Origin: Stromatinia cepivora
Lineage: Eukaryota; Ascomycota; Leotiomycetes; Helotiales; Sclerotiniaceae
Assembly (NCBI GenBank): GCA_014898415.1
Contig: RCTD01000010.1
Location: 1,674,001-1,738,000 of the forward strand
Reading direction: 5' to 3'
DNA length: 64,000 bases
In this document: piece by piece, positions 22,530-34,633 of the stretch
Position numbering within the stretch: the stretch's first letter is position 1
Layout: each line of letters starts with the position of its first letter
Made by a program: the position numbers and the translations under genes
The notes under the pieces: model-generated
The model's input: the letters and a program-made list of their open reading frames with translations, nothing else
Told to the model about the DNA's origin: nothing
Databases searched by the model: none

Positions 22530-25288
22530 TCATCTGAAAGCTCCCACACTTGCCCTTTCCCTTAAAGTCCTTTTAGTCCCATCACCTCGAGTAGATCCAG
22601 TAATCTCAATCCAATCCTCCCATTCTCGCGCGATTTCCATAAGTACACCGCCCATCACAGTAGCGGAGGCCATTAAACCATGTCCTTCCCCTTCTAATAC
22701 TCTTACTTCACATCTCTTCATTGTTTTTCCCAACCATCGAACATTTTCAACAGGAACTCTGGTATCCTTACTTCCATGATGAATAACTGTCGAACGTGTA
22801 ATATCAACATAACGAAACCCAATAGTATGCCTTCTCTCTAAACACACTAATAAATCCACAGCAGGGTTTGCGCCGATAGTAGCAAGGTCCCATATAGCAT
22901 GTGTTAAACGTGTATCGTAAGTCATTTGCCTTTCTTTGTCGGCTAATGTACTGGCAGCCACTGCTAGTATTGCAGCATCATGATTCGGATCGTTTGGATT
23001 CCCTGCTGCTTCCTCCATTGATTCTGTCGCCATAAATTCTGGCCTTTTTGAAGGATCAAATTTTTGATTCTCCTTATCTAGACCTGGGGTAAGTACGTTG
23101 TTCCTACCACTCGGTGTGGGAGTATCTCGAGGGGCACTTGTAGATTTGCGTTTATTTCTTTTTTGCTTGGGAAGACTACTTGTAACTGAGCTACTAGTAG
23201 CACTCATGAAGCTAGAATTTGCAACCTTGAGAATTGTTGTGGGAAGCGCACGAAGAATACGCTGAGATGTAGGTATAGAGTTTGCAGGTGGGGACACTGT
23301 CTGTGTACCAAACGTTGTCAATTGAGAAGGTGGAATCCAAGGAGCAAGAAGATGAATACGACCGCGAATATGTTGTGGCATACGTAATGCTGTTGCAAGA
23401 GCATATATTGCACCTGCTGAATGCGCAAGTATGGAGAACTTTGTTATCCTCAAAGCTTGACAAATTGTGTACACATCATCTATGTAATGTTAGTATCGAA
23501 AAAGATAATACAGATATAAGACTTACCAGGCCAGCTCAGTGGAGTCGCTGTGCCATCAGTATATGGCTCACTTTGTCCAACTCCTGGTCTATCGGGTGTG
23601 ATTAATCGTAACTTCAGCGCTAAAGCAAGTTCGTCATAAAAAGCGGTAATATATCTCGTCAACCCCATTCCAACACAGCAGAATACAACTGAACCCTCTG
23701 GATCGCCGACTTCTGAGAATGAGATGGTCCGACCGCTTTGAGGATGCCTAATTTTCTGTGATAAGCGTGGGGAGGCAAGATATGCTGTGACGGCATCATC
23801 AATGGAATCCGCACTGCTAGGACGAGCATCGATAAACACAGAGGCAGGTCGCGCTTGGTCGGAGGAGGCATGTTTAGAGTCAGGTCTAGAAGAATTTTTC
23901 TTGGAGGTATCATTGTTTGAATTGCCAGGGCTTAGAGGAGCAGACAAGCGCTTCAGCCGTGAACTGCTCCGTTTTATCTTTAGTTCTGGTGGTTCAGGTG
24001 AAATCCCACCAGATTGTCTTTTCTGGCTGGATGATCGTTTGGATTTGTTTGGACTCTGGTTGTGTTGTGATCTTCGTTGGGTAATAACGGGTGCAGGGGC
24101 ACACTCGATATCATCCTCAACAACTAGATGCTCATTTTTCTTTGTAGTCTCCTCAAATTGCTTGTTGGCTAGCGTTGTAGATTCGAGGGATGGAGAAGGT
24201 ACGGGCCCCTCGCTAGGCACTATCAGATTCGTGGATTCCCCAGATTCCGTCGAGCTCTCCTGCCTCTGATCTGAGCCTTCGTCATGCTCATTAGTAGCAT
24301 TCTTCTGTTTTTCACGTTCCATATCACTTTGTCGACTTGCTAATTTTGAATCGCGTTTCTTCGTCTGGGCCGCCGGTTTTCGAAGAGAGGAATCTCGTGG
24401 AGGTATGAATCTTCCAGATCCAATGCCGCCGGGACTATTCGCCAGCGATGGAGACCAACGGCAAGGGATTGAGTTTGTATTAGTAGTATCGAGAGTGAGT
24501 ATCGTATGTTTGCCTATTGTAAGAGGTTCTTCAGTGATAGGGGTTTCAGCCATGAAAGATGGTTGATCAAAATTGGGTATGGCTACACGATCAAGCCCAA
24601 GGCCCTTGAAATTTCGTTTCTTGTCCGATGCGTTATCCCTAAGTCTCTCTTTTGAACTCATGTACATCAACCCTTTATGATTCCTAGCCTGTTTTTTGTC
24701 CCAACTTTCCGTCGACCTTTTCCTCTCCAACTTCGGCGTTGGGGGGTAACCAGGCTCTATTGATAAATTGCCGATTGTGCTCGATTCATCTTTTTCCTTT
24801 GATCCTTGTGAACCCTTCGAACTCGGTCGGCGCAAAAAGTTTTTAAGTGAGTTGGCCCTAGAATCTGTCGCTGGCGACTTTGGTGCAGTCAATGGCGAAA
24901 ATCCTGATGGAGGTTTCGCGGTTTTAATGACAGGAGGGCTCGCAGCCAATTCATCAAGGGATTCTTCTTCAATAAGCTCGCGCAATGAAGGTTGCCTGAA
25001 TGCGCCGTAATCTATGCCAAAACTCCCTCCTGAACTTGTCCTAGTATATGATGGTCGCAAGTCTGAATGGGTAAAGAAAGTTGTCGAAGCAGCTGGTGAA
25101 ACGGGTGATGAGTGATTCTCGAAAAGTTCATTCGCAGGAGAAGATATGATGGAAAGCGATGTAATTAGAGAAGATATAACCTCCGGGGACGCGGGTTGTA
25201 TTGACATACGATTTGAGGAATGCGCCGAGGGACCAGATAGAGATTTTCGACGTCGTGATCGATATGGTATTGGTGGGGGAGTCTCCAT
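22530..25288 (-). CDS. Alpha/beta-hydrolase with long disordered serine-rich N-terminus, 903 aa
   Basis: Exon 1 is 23527-25288 and exon 2 is 22530-23479, with a 47-nt intron (GTAAGT ... CATAG); the sum is 904 codons. The first 480 or so residues are disordered, rich in S, P, K, R and E, and probably phosphorylated. A hydrolase fold follows: strand region SFSEVGDPEGSVVF, then the PDRPGVGQS loop, then a nucleophile elbow AHSAG with Ser608 (the first Gly of the usual GxSxG is Ala). The acid is likely the Asp in HHGSKDTRVP and the His is in GEGHG near 865. A low-complexity insert rich in S, K and P separates the lid region. The substrate is unknown; hydrolases of this layout are common in filamentous ascomycetes. 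A second frame on the opposite strand (23787-24269) is only a shadow. Confidence 0.85.
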
Positions 25289-26812
25289 GGCGCTGTGTAA
25301 GGATCGGAGGTACCGCGCCTACTATAAATGAACAAGTAGTGGTCGGTTTATTAGGATGATTTGATACAAGCATTGACACCACCTTCAAAACCACAAAACA
25401 ATTGAAAGATTGTTTCAAAGATCCCGATTATGTTTAACGTGTGAGAAGAATTGGCTTGGTGTGAAATTGGATGATACTCTGTTCGCAATGGCTCGCAATG
25501 GCTGATTAGGTAGAGAGATTAATATGGTCCGAGAACGTAGATTAAATGAGAGTAAATCAATGAATGTTAATCGATTTCGTACGAGCACCTTCAGCACCTT
25601 GAGCACCTTTTTGTCAATACCCAAGAAAACCGAAATATGTATCAAATATATCAAAACAGTCAATGTGCGCAGTCTTTTGAGGTTATAATAAGGAACATAC
25701 ACGAGACAGACCCATTTGAAACGTTCCTATTTCCAAAGCTTGAGCAAAAATTAAAAGGTCCCCTCGGTAATAATCAATCGAAACTTCCAAACTTCCAAAC
25801 TTCCAAACTTCCAAACTTCCAACAGAACTTCTCTCTAATCGACTGATTCTTAGTGAATTGTCGAAAGCCCCATAGTTCAGGTTCAGGGGCATTCACTGCT
25901 TATCGCCTTTTTCCAATGGGGAATTTCAATTGACAATGATAGGTTGAATTGCAAATCCTGCCTGCAAAATGCAATGCAGAACATGGATGCTCTTTTCCCC
26001 CGAATGCACTCGTGGATAGATGTGATGAATTTGGGTGGGCTTCGTGGAATGCCTTTGATTTGTACCGTTTTTTTCTGGGTCGGCAATTTAATCTCGACAG
26101 GGCGGCCGGGAAAGGATCACTTGGGAAAGAGGGACCTTGTAGAACATCGATAGAACATTTCAAGAAGACATCTAGGGTAACATATCTTCTTAGATAGAGA
26201 GGTGATGTGAGGGGGGAGTCTTTTCTATTATATACAATGCCCCCTTTATTGAAACTATACCAGCTAGGTATTAACAATAATATGCCTTATATGAACTGTG
26301 GCAAGCTTCCATCCAGTAATTTGCGAAAGCCATGTTTTTTATCTGAATCCGCTTCTTAAAGTTTCTACAATTAGCAATAGTGGATCGATCTTAAGCAGCT
26401 TCTTTCTTTTATTCCGTACTTCTTTTCATCTACCTAAACGAGGATCAAAAAAGAAAAGAGATCAATCAATCAAAAGGTGTTCCAAAGTCTGAGCTGAGGA
26501 AGGACTTCAAGCGGCGGGTAATATTCCGTACTATGACCCCTGATGCAGATTGGCCGAGCATTCCTCCACATGGGAAAAGTGGACATAAATCAAGAAACGT
26601 CAGTATTATGACATCGTCACCACGAGGGGTCAATATTTGGGCAACTTAAACTATGGAGCGGGCCGTTCGTTGGCAAAACTGGATACAGTAAATCTTCTTT
26701 CTATTCCCCACTATCTGGAAGTATATTTAAGACACTCATAGCTTTTGTACATCTTTACTTGTTCCGAATCATACAACCTTCTAAAAATCATTTTGCAAAA
26801 AACAACTCCACT
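25289..26812. other. Intergenic, including upstream region of the sterol-desaturase-like gene
   Basis: No supported gene. Contains a five-copy AAACTTCC repeat and, near 26725, a TATATTTAAG box about 90 bp upstream of the next start codon. Overlapping frames near 25883-26277 show no domain. Confidence 0.5.
25781..25820. repeat. Microsatellite (AAACTTCC)5
   Basis: Five exact 8-bp copies. Confidence 0.95.
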
Positions 26813-27886
26813 ATGGATGCTCTTCTATCGCTTCCGGTGGTGGGATACTTTCTCATGCCATCAGTATCAACATACTCTACATCCTTAAACTTTCTATTCT
26901 TTTACATGACATGGTCAACTCTCGTGCTTTCACATTCGCCTTTAAAGGTCGAGTTAGTAGGGACCCTTGGAATAAGACTACTATTCTTCATAGTACCGTC
27001 ATCATTATTCCTCCTCTTCGATTCGATCACACCAAGTTTATCGGTGGGAGTTAAGCGGCAAGGAAAACAAGCATTACCTACTCGAACGGGAGGGATAAAA
27101 GTATCCAGGTCGAAGGTTCCGAAATGGTATGAGGTAGTGGGGATCAGCACATTCAATATCTTACTTGGAATTGGCATTCAAGCGGGACTGGAAATGTTCC
27201 TGACGGAAATCTTACACTATAAAAGTGCGCTAAGAGTCACTACCACGTTACCCATGCCATGGTCGATCGCCAAGGATGTTTTAAAATGTCTTCTTGTCCG
27301 CGAGGTTAGTAATAGTCTTAGGTGTTTTTCTAGTTGTCTATCTATGGCTGATCCATTTTTCTTACAGGTCCTACAATACTACACTCACCGTTATATTCTC
27401 CACGCTCGGTCTTCAACCTTCCTCAGCAAGGGTCACAAGACTTATTTCCACTCCATCACTTCTCCATATGCATTCGTCGCACATTACGATCACCCAGCCC
27501 CCTACATACTTTTCCGCTTCATTCCCATCTATCTCCCCGCGGTAGTTTTCCGTGTCCATCTCCTTACATATCTTCTAACTCTCTCCGTCGTCACTTTGGA
27601 AGAAACACTTGCATCATCCGGCTACACCAGTATCCCCGGTATTATTCTTGGTGGCATCGCACGTCGGCAGGATCTACACAGTGAAAGTGGTGGAAAAGGA
27701 AATTTTGCACCATTGGGTTTGTTGGATTGGATTCATGGAACTAGCATCGGGCCTGGGTTTGAGGAAGATGTTGTGAATGAGGCTGAAAAACATCAAGTCA
27801 AAAGCCGAAGTAGAAAGGCAATTTCTAATGGAAAGGAAGGTATAAAATCGTTAAGTGGAAGAAGAAGAAGTTCTAGGAGAGGTTGA
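26813..27886 (+). CDS. Sterol desaturase / fatty acid hydroxylase family protein, 336 aa
   Basis: A membrane di-iron oxygenase-family protein, likely in the ER. Exon 1 is 26813-27304 and exon 2 is 27368-27886, with a 63-nt intron (GTTAGT ... TTACAG). I chose the ATG at MDALLSLP; the frame extends upstream only through a TTG. Several hydrophobic segments lie in the first 160 residues. Histidine clusters follow: HRYILH (171-176), HKTYFH (187-192) and HYDHP (203-207), then a final block DLHSESGGKGNFAP with LLDWIHGT. The second and third clusters depart from the strict HxxHH pattern of active ERG3/ERG25 enzymes, so activity is uncertain. The C-terminus is a basic Arg/Ser tail. The intron length is a multiple of three and contains no stop, so its retention would add 21 residues just before the first His box. 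Confidence 0.85.
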   Translation: MDALLSLPVVGYFLMPSVSTYSTSLNFLFFYMTWSTLVLSHSPLKVELVGTLGIRLLFFIVPSSLFLLFDSITPSLSVGVKRQGKQALPTRTGGIKVSRSKVPKWYEVVGISTFNILLGIGIQAGLEMFLTEILHYKSALRVTTTLPMPWSIAKDVLKCLLVREVSNSLRCFSSCLSMADPFFLQVLQYYTHRYILHARSSTFLSKGHKTYFHSITSPYAFVAHYDHPAPYILFRFIPIYLPAVVFRVHLLTYLLTLSVVTLEETLASSGYTSIPGIILGGIARRQDLHSESGGKGNFAPLGLLDWIHGTSIGPGFEEDVVNEAEKHQVKSRSRKAISNGKEGIKSLSGRRRSSRRG

Positions 27887-30377
27887 GGTTTCCTTTTGGC
27901 TGCTAAGGTGGGCCACCTTTAGGTTTTGTCTGGTATTGGGGGTTGGGAAATATTTGGTTTTATGTTGAGATACCCTTGGTTTATGACTCTACGACTCTTG
28001 CTATGTATCTTTTATACATTTCTTATGATAGCAATTCATATCACCAGATTAGGCAGAAATTTCCACATACAAAGTGCCTACACAAGCAGGTGCCTACCTT
28101 AGCTCAACAACCACCTAGTCACACCTGAACTGATACCCTCCTTCATTTCAGCCATCCTTTAGCCAAAGAGGCATCATAAATACTATCATGAGGTCTTAAG
28201 TCAGGTATCTTGCTAGCCATTTACTACGGAAGATAAGAAAGACAGAAGTTAACGTGTTTAAACCCAGGAGGTTTGAACAATGCTCCAATCTTCATCTTCC
28301 AGAAATGGAGAAGCTTCTCAAAGCACCAGAAGCTGGGAACTTGAGAGAAGTCATATATCAAAGTCAAAATTCATATCATCTCAGACCACCTCCAAACCCA
28401 AAAAGCAAAAAGGATGATGACTATTAGCATCCTTTATCCACAAATATTCCACCTCCGAGTCTCAGACCTCACACTCAACACACAACTTCCCCTACCCACA
28501 ACTCCCCCAAATCCAATCTTTCCAACATAACAACAACCGATCCAAGATTCCCAAAACCAAAACTCCCTCCAAACCAACTTTCAAACCCAAAAACCAAAAT
28601 TTCAAAAATGAAGTCAAATCTAGTTTTGACCTGTCTTTCTCCAATCCTTCCACGAGGGAAACCACCCTGAGATATGCAACAGTAGGTTTGCAGAAAATGC
28701 AAAATCACGAGGCTTGGGGGAGTTTGGTTGGTGGATCGGCTCGGAGGTATTTGGGTCCAAGATCCGGAGTTTATCCTGGAACATGAAAACTTGGGTGAGG
28801 AATATTTTGGTTTCTTTTGTTTGGTGAATGCATCATATGATGTGGTGTGGGATATGAATTGTTTGGATGGTCTAGGGATTTCAGTACACTTGTACTGCTA
28901 TCTAGAAGTCGAATTAAATACCTGGATGGTATTTATGTATCTTTGGAAAGGATAAGGTTACTGGATGGTCGCAAAGTGCAAAAGTTTTGCATATTGCAAT
29001 CAAAATGTTGTGATTAAAGAGGACAAGAGGAGAAAGGGGAAGAAGTTACCTTTGGCCTCTTGTGAATGAGATGAATCTCTTTTGAACTTTAACTTCCTGC
29101 TACTGAAAGTTTCTGATGCTGGTGAAGTTGAGGTCAAGAAATGGCCTTGCAAACGATGGAACTACATTCCTTCATGGATATAGCAATGGCTTTGCATTGG
29201 AGAGACCTTCAAGAAATTATGGTCCTGATTTCATGGTTCATCAAACCCTTTAATATTACTTGTCCTTTCTCGAGAAAACTCCTGCCATCTTGCATGTTAC
29301 AAACAAACAACTTGGTGTCCAGATATTGGAAGATATATATTTTTTTTGTCTCCTTCCTACATTTTCTGAGCTTGTCCTATACATGAACACAACTCGGGAA
29401 AGGGTTCTTTCATCAGTATAAATCTCCATCAATAGGTTCATGCCTGTTATTGAAATTAAGGTTAGAGTATGGCTCTGAATTCAAGCTATTTGTTAAGTGA
29501 AAAATCTCAGGATTGCAAGTACAATCTTTGAGTGTCTGCAACATCTTTGGCATACCTGAATTTCATAATATGTTTATGGATCTCCATTCTATCAGAGAGT
29601 CATGGATATTGATAAAACTCTGGTCGGGAATGAATGTCCGAGGGGCCTTCGCTTAATTGAATCCTCTTACCTCATATCAAAATAATCACCCCTTTCCATG
29701 AGTTATCAATTGTCTTCTAATTAGATATTCAAAGTCTCCTTTGGAGATGACTTTCAAAGAAATGTTTTGTAAGTTCATCTGTGTCTTAGTTTTTTTATTG
29801 TATTGAGAGTATCCTTTTGATGTTTGTCATATGTACAATATAAGATTTGAACACTAACTTTTCTCCTTTAGTAAGCTGCCTTTCAAGATATCTATTGAAT
29901 ATTAATATCCGGAGTTAGAAATAATCAACCTTAAGACTTGCCCTATAAGAATGAGTCTTAGACTCGGCCATACAAATCTCAGTATCGGTCCTATACCCTG
30001 GTCATCACTTCAGTTTGTTGTTATTTCCATTGAAGCACCGAGAAACTTGTCCAACAAGGTCTGTCTTCATCTCCTTCTCTTCTACCCTTTTCCATTGATT
30101 CCTTGACCTTCTCACCTTCTCACATGCTAACAATCAATAGACACACAAACCGAATTCCCTTTCAATATTCTCTGATTGCCGGTCAAGAGATTTGGTGCTT
30201 AATTCTCTTATACTACGTACAACCCTGTTCCTTCTGGGTTCTTGTGTTGTATAGGTTTTTAAGTCCCCATCATCGCACAGGAAACATTATTACCACGTGT
30301 TGTATTCCGCGTTCTTGCCACGGCAATTGTTTACTGAGCCTTCGAACCCTCAACGCTTACGCCAAATTCTACTTCTC
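27887..30377. other. Intergenic, about 2.5 kb
   Basis: No supported gene on either strand. Frames such as 28728-28955 (+) and 29141-29386 (+) have no recognisable features. The stretch has a clear purine/pyrimidine asymmetry around 28440-28620 (C- and A-rich on plus) but no tandem repeat. The last few hundred bases are presumably promoter and 5' leader of the next gene. Confidence 0.45.
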
Positions 30378-31474
30378 ATGGCTCGCTGTCTCACGACTGG
30401 TAATCTACTAACGTCCAACGGAGGAGTAGAGTTACCAGCGGATATATGCCTGCGCATTATGGACCTGATCATTCATGACGCACCCAAGAACGCCGTCATA
30501 TTACTCAGGCTTTCGCGTGTAAGTTATGCCCCTCTCCATCTTGTACACCATCCATCGGACAGCTGTCGATCATCATAATCATTCTTGATTAAACTAACTT
30601 CTTGCAGTCTTTCAAAAAGCTCATCAAGACATACGAACGAGCACTCACCAAAAACGCCGCCAAACTCTACGCCCAATTCCAAGTAAACCAACAAACCCAT
30701 CTCATCGCCCTCAGCCAACCCAAATCCAGCGGCTCATGCTTTGCGCCAAACTTCTACCTCAACCACACATTCGCCTGGCTGCTAGAAGTACAAACACGTT
30801 CCCGAACAACACAAGAAATAATCCAAGACCCCTTTTCCCAATGCCACACCCCTACCATCTACTGGGCCGGCGGAATCGGTTTCGATCCTCCCAGCCTCCC
30901 CATCCCCCTCCCAGAACTCGAAACCCGCGTCACGAAATTCAAAGAAGAAGCTATTAAACTCCTCTACGAGCTCTTCGACGCAACACAAGGAATCAAAAAT
31001 GAATGGCGCGCACGCACTAGACAAATCGACTACCTCGTTAATCTCAGTACCCCCGAACTCGCAATCCTCTGCATCTTCATCCCAATACTAGGATTTAACC
31101 TCCTCGAGAAATTAAAAAACGAATCAATCGATACGAAGAGAGCAGTAATAGTTTTCCAACATAACCTTATTCGTTATGGACCTCTAGTAGCTTGGTTACA
31201 TATTTCTCCCGGGACTAAATGCAAGAGGATAGGACTTGGAAAGACAATGGTGTTAAATGAATGGTTTAAGGAGAAACAGGGGGAAGGGGTAGATTTGTTG
31301 AAGAGGTTTGAGAGGGGAAAGACGGGGGAGGCGAGAATGATTTTGGTGCTTTGGAGGATTTTTCAGGAGAGGGGGGATGTGGTTAGGTTGTGGAGTCCGA
31401 GGAGTGGGGAGGGTTTGTGGAGGATTGCGAGGGGGATGGTGGAGGGGAGGATGGAGGGGTATGTTCTTGGTTGA
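30378..31474 (+). CDS. F-box-like hypothetical protein, 335 aa
   Basis: Exon 1 is 30378-30518 and exon 2 is 30608-31474. The 89-nt intron has a perfect 5' site GTAAGT, a branch-like CTAAC and TTGCAG; the total is 336 codons. The N-terminus (ELPADICLRIMDLIIHD ... LLRLSRSFKKL, formed across the splice) matches the shape of an F-box, with a Leu-Pro start, Ile/Leu helix and LRLSRSFK segment. This suggests a Skp1-binding ubiquitin-ligase adaptor, but the match is short. The remainder is helical with no recognised substrate domain. The last 200 bp of coding sequence are unusually G-rich. Confidence 0.6.
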
Positions 31475-32383
31475 GGTGTGAGTGGTATTGTTTACTTTTC
31501 CTTCGGTGTTTCCTGGTCTAGGGTGTCTGGAGCAGTTTATGGTCAAAATAGGGGTTGAGCGGGACTGGATTAATGTTTGGTATATGATGAATGGAGGGGT
31601 CGTTATATTGTTTGAGCTGGGTTGTATGATTTGGTATATTTTTTGGATGCACTGGGACTATAGCTAAATAGCTAATTCCTTGAACTAGCACTCTCACACA
31701 AATTTCGGGATATATGTCAGGTTGTTTGAGTTAAGTATTATTAATTGGACTAAGCTTTTATAGGGATTATGATACATACGTGATAAAATGAAGAACTATA
31801 AAATGATACAGATGTTCATTATGAAGAGTTAGAGTGAGGATACAAGAAGCCTCTTCGAAATTCGAGAGTTCTCATCGCACAATATCAAGGTAGTAAGAAT
31901 GATTATTCATAAGCAAGTTGAAGACTCGAAGCTTCCTATCATATCCTAGTGGATGACAGTATTAATACTTTTTTTTTTCAATGAATGAGGATTGAGCAGC
32001 TCTCATTTCGTTTCTGCGGAATAGCGGATTTTTAGTTTGTGAAGAGTTCAGGGATAGAGCGCGTCTCATCTGACGCTGGTGAGATAGCTATGATGGTTGT
32101 TTATGAAGTTGTGAAGAGATTGAAGGTTTAAGAATTCTCATCTCATGTTGATATATTAGTAGTACTAATTATTCATGATCCAATTAATAATTCCAAGTTC
32201 TTGTTTTATTATATTAGGATATTGATATCAAATGTTTTTGACAAAGTTATTTATTTATAAAATACTCATTAAATAAAATTAATATTATCACGGCATGGGA
32301 TAGGGCCTTAGGTAATATGACTATATGGAGAATGGATGCCTGAGGCAGCCAGGGAGACTAGCTAGGAATGGGTTGTGAACCCG
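31475..32383. other. Intergenic, becoming AT-rich toward an LTR
   Basis: No supported gene. The block 32160-32290 is very AT-rich. Immediately beside the LTR (32290-32383) lies a GC-balanced segment that looks like the leader of the same element: on the minus strand it begins CGGGTTCACAACCC right after the LTR end. Confidence 0.5.
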
Positions 32384-32735
32384 TGACAAATATATATTTA
32401 TTCGGTTTCAAAAGAGATTACATAATCTCTCTTGTTCAGAACGATTTCTTTCGTTTGATATATTGTGATGGATCACAGAGCTATACAAAAGAGAAGAATT
32501 GGTTTCACTGTTTTTCTATTGTACAGCCCAAAGGGCTGTTTATATACCCAAGATGGGGCGTTGGCGCCCCTGATTGGGTAGTCTAATAGCATCCCGGTAC
32601 TCTATATTAATTATAGTATGCAGTAGCAAGGTTTTGGTATCGGCAAGCCGATAATAATCCTTTTCTTTAGCAGGGATGGGCCGACAACTGTGTTGCTGGG
32701 GTTGCGCTGCACGAAGTTGTATTCGGAGCAATGTC
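32384..32735 (-). mobile_element. LTR of a retrotransposon (solo or truncated element), about 352 bp
   Basis: The segment is bounded by the perfect 5-bp terminal inverted repeat TGACA ... TGTCA. On the minus strand it has the order expected of an LTR: a TATA box (GGGTATATAAAC) about two thirds of the way from the 3' end, a short stem (CAGCCC/GGGCTG), and an AT-rich 3' part ending TTTGTCA. Directly after the LTR 3' end comes CGGGTTCACAACCCATTCC, in the primer-binding-site position. No gag/pol coding sequence or second LTR is present in the window. The flanking 5-mers (ACCCG and GACTC) do not match as a target duplication, as expected if one side is still element leader. Confidence 0.65.
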
Positions 32736-32952
32736 AGACTCTAGTGCTAGTGTTATAAAAAAACACCCTTTCATATATTAGATGTAGCTTTTCTTGCTCT
32801 ATAAGTAGTCCGGCCTCGGCATTATAGCATGTGCACCACCCGGACCTTAAGTAGAGTCAATCAATGGGTTGATTGCTGCCTCCGTACATCGAATGTCTTT
32901 CGACCTCTGCAAAATTCCTATCTCCATCTCCACTTCATAGGCATCCCATTAC
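32736..32952. other. Short intergenic between the LTR and the kinase-like gene
   Basis: Nothing recognisable. Confidence 0.5.
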
Positions 32953-33966
32953 ATGCTTTATCACTTCGAAACGAAGATGGCCCCTAAGGACTGGCAAGCT
33001 GTGCAATGGGAAGGTGGATGCGGGGACGGCCTCTTCATAACCATTATGTATCACGGCAAGCGTTTTCACATATCATTCCTTCCGCCCTCCTTTCCCGATA
33101 CAATCGAAGGATCTCTCATTTCAAAATTCGACTCTATGGATGATGAAGACGAAGATAAAACTTTGACTATTCAGAAAGAGATCGAAACAATTGTTTACAA
33201 AGCTGGGAAATCAATTTGGACTCAACTAGCCCCTCCTTCTCTCGACAAGTTAGAACTCTCAGATTTACATTCTCTTTTGTACCCAGAAACCTTTTCCTTC
33301 CGCCTTGTAACGAATAATGGGCAAGCAGAACTAATACCATACGAATTTGAGAAAACACATTACCATAATCGTTTTGGCATGAAAATCATCAATGATATAG
33401 GGTTACCTCAATATTCATCCAAAGATATCTGTGTACTGGAAACCTTTGTCGGACAAGTTCATATTACCAAAATCTCAATCGAAGGAAAAGAAATGTGTTG
33501 CAAAAGTGGTGATGATACTTTTTAGCAAAGTATTAAGCGGGAATTCGATTGTCTTCGCAAAATAGCAAGATCGCATCTTGCTAATTCGATTCGAGTACCT
33601 CGATTGCTTGGTTTGGTTATATCAGCAGAGACAGAAATGATTGTTGGAATTTTAGAAGAATACATTCCTACAGATATACCGTCTGATTTAAGGGAATTAG
33701 AGAATGAGGATACAGAGGTTTCGATAGAAAGAAGAAGAAAATGGGGGGCACAGATTCGGGAGACGGTTAATCTACTTCATGAGATTAAGGTTGTATGGGG
33801 GGATGGAAAACCGCATAATGTGCTTATTCATAAGGAAACTGATGATGCTTGGGTGATTGATTTTGGGGGTAGCTATACAGAGGGATGGGTTGATGAGGAG
33901 TTGATGGAAACTCTGGAAGGTGATGAGCAAGCAGTTGCTAGAATCCTCAAATTCTTGGATATTTGA
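32953..33966 (+). pseudogene. Protein-kinase-like gene interrupted by an in-frame TAG
   Basis: One continuous reading frame of 338 codons encodes an atypical protein-kinase-like protein of a kind frequent in Leotiomycetes. It has an N-terminal region with DWQAVQWEGGCGDGLF, a nucleotide-lobe strand with KEMCCK (probable ATP-binding Lys), the catalytic loop GDGKPHNVLI and the metal-binding motif VIDFGGS. A TAG stop at 33523-33525 lies between the Lys strand and the next helix (sequence resumes QSIKREFDCLRKI in the same frame). A TGG-to-TAG change would explain it. Removing the stop as a 69-nt GT...TTTTAG intron (33457-33525) would keep the frame but delete the Lys strand, so I think a nonsense mutation is more likely. 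Readthrough at TAG-CAA is the remaining option. The start may also be the second ATG at 32977. Confidence 0.65.
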
Positions 33967-34633
33967 TGATAATGAGGAATTGTCACAAACAAAAGCATGG
34001 ACGCAAGCTAAAGCAAGTACATTTATTGCTATCATAATATTTCTCGAACTTCGAAGCATCTTTAAGCTGTGTTGGACCTGCAGGATCCAGAAAATGAGTT
34101 CTTTCCATCTTTAGAATGCTCAAGTTTCAAGTGCTACTACTTTTCGATCATCGATTCAGCAAATGAGGATATAGATATAGGAGAGTAGAAACGGAAGAGG
34201 CATCAAACTTGTAAACGTGAGAAGGAGCCAACACTACCCTCACAAACTAATCCAACATACTTTTCACCTCTTCCTAAGAATAAGATAAAGATAGAAAGAG
34301 ACACTTGTTTTCACAGGACATCATATAAATCAAAGACTTCGTCAAAGGCATCAAAGGAAACAAAAGGGAATATCACAAAGAACAATCAAAAGAACGAATT
34401 TTTTTTGGGTTTAATAAATTTGAATTTAGAAAATTGGTCAATTTGCAGTTGAACAGAAAGAAAGGAAGAAAGGAAGAAAGAGAAAATGCTGACTCACAAC
34501 TCCATAACTAGGTATCTTTGCGGACCTGCCTCAAAGATACCTACATCATGTTGCTTAGCACTTGCTTAGATAGATACCAATGATTCCAGAATCACCAGGG
34601 TTGAGAAAACCAAGCAATTGAGACAAAGAGAAC
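33967..34633. other. Intergenic
   Basis: No supported gene. Contains a small (GGAAGAAA)-type purine run near 34458-34480. Confidence 0.45.

Noticed and set aside
23787..24269. 160-codon plus-strand frame inside the hydrolase
   Set aside because: Antisense shadow of the disordered Ser-rich region; composition mirrors the true gene.
28475..29441. Several 60-80 codon frames on both strands
   Set aside because: No splice partners, no domains, AT-driven composition.
33457..33525. 69-nt intron that would remove the in-frame TAG of the kinase-like gene
   Set aside because: The ends are GT...TTTTAG and the length keeps frame, but splicing would delete the probable ATP-binding Lys strand, and the 5' site GTTCAT is weak. 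Kept only as an alternative.
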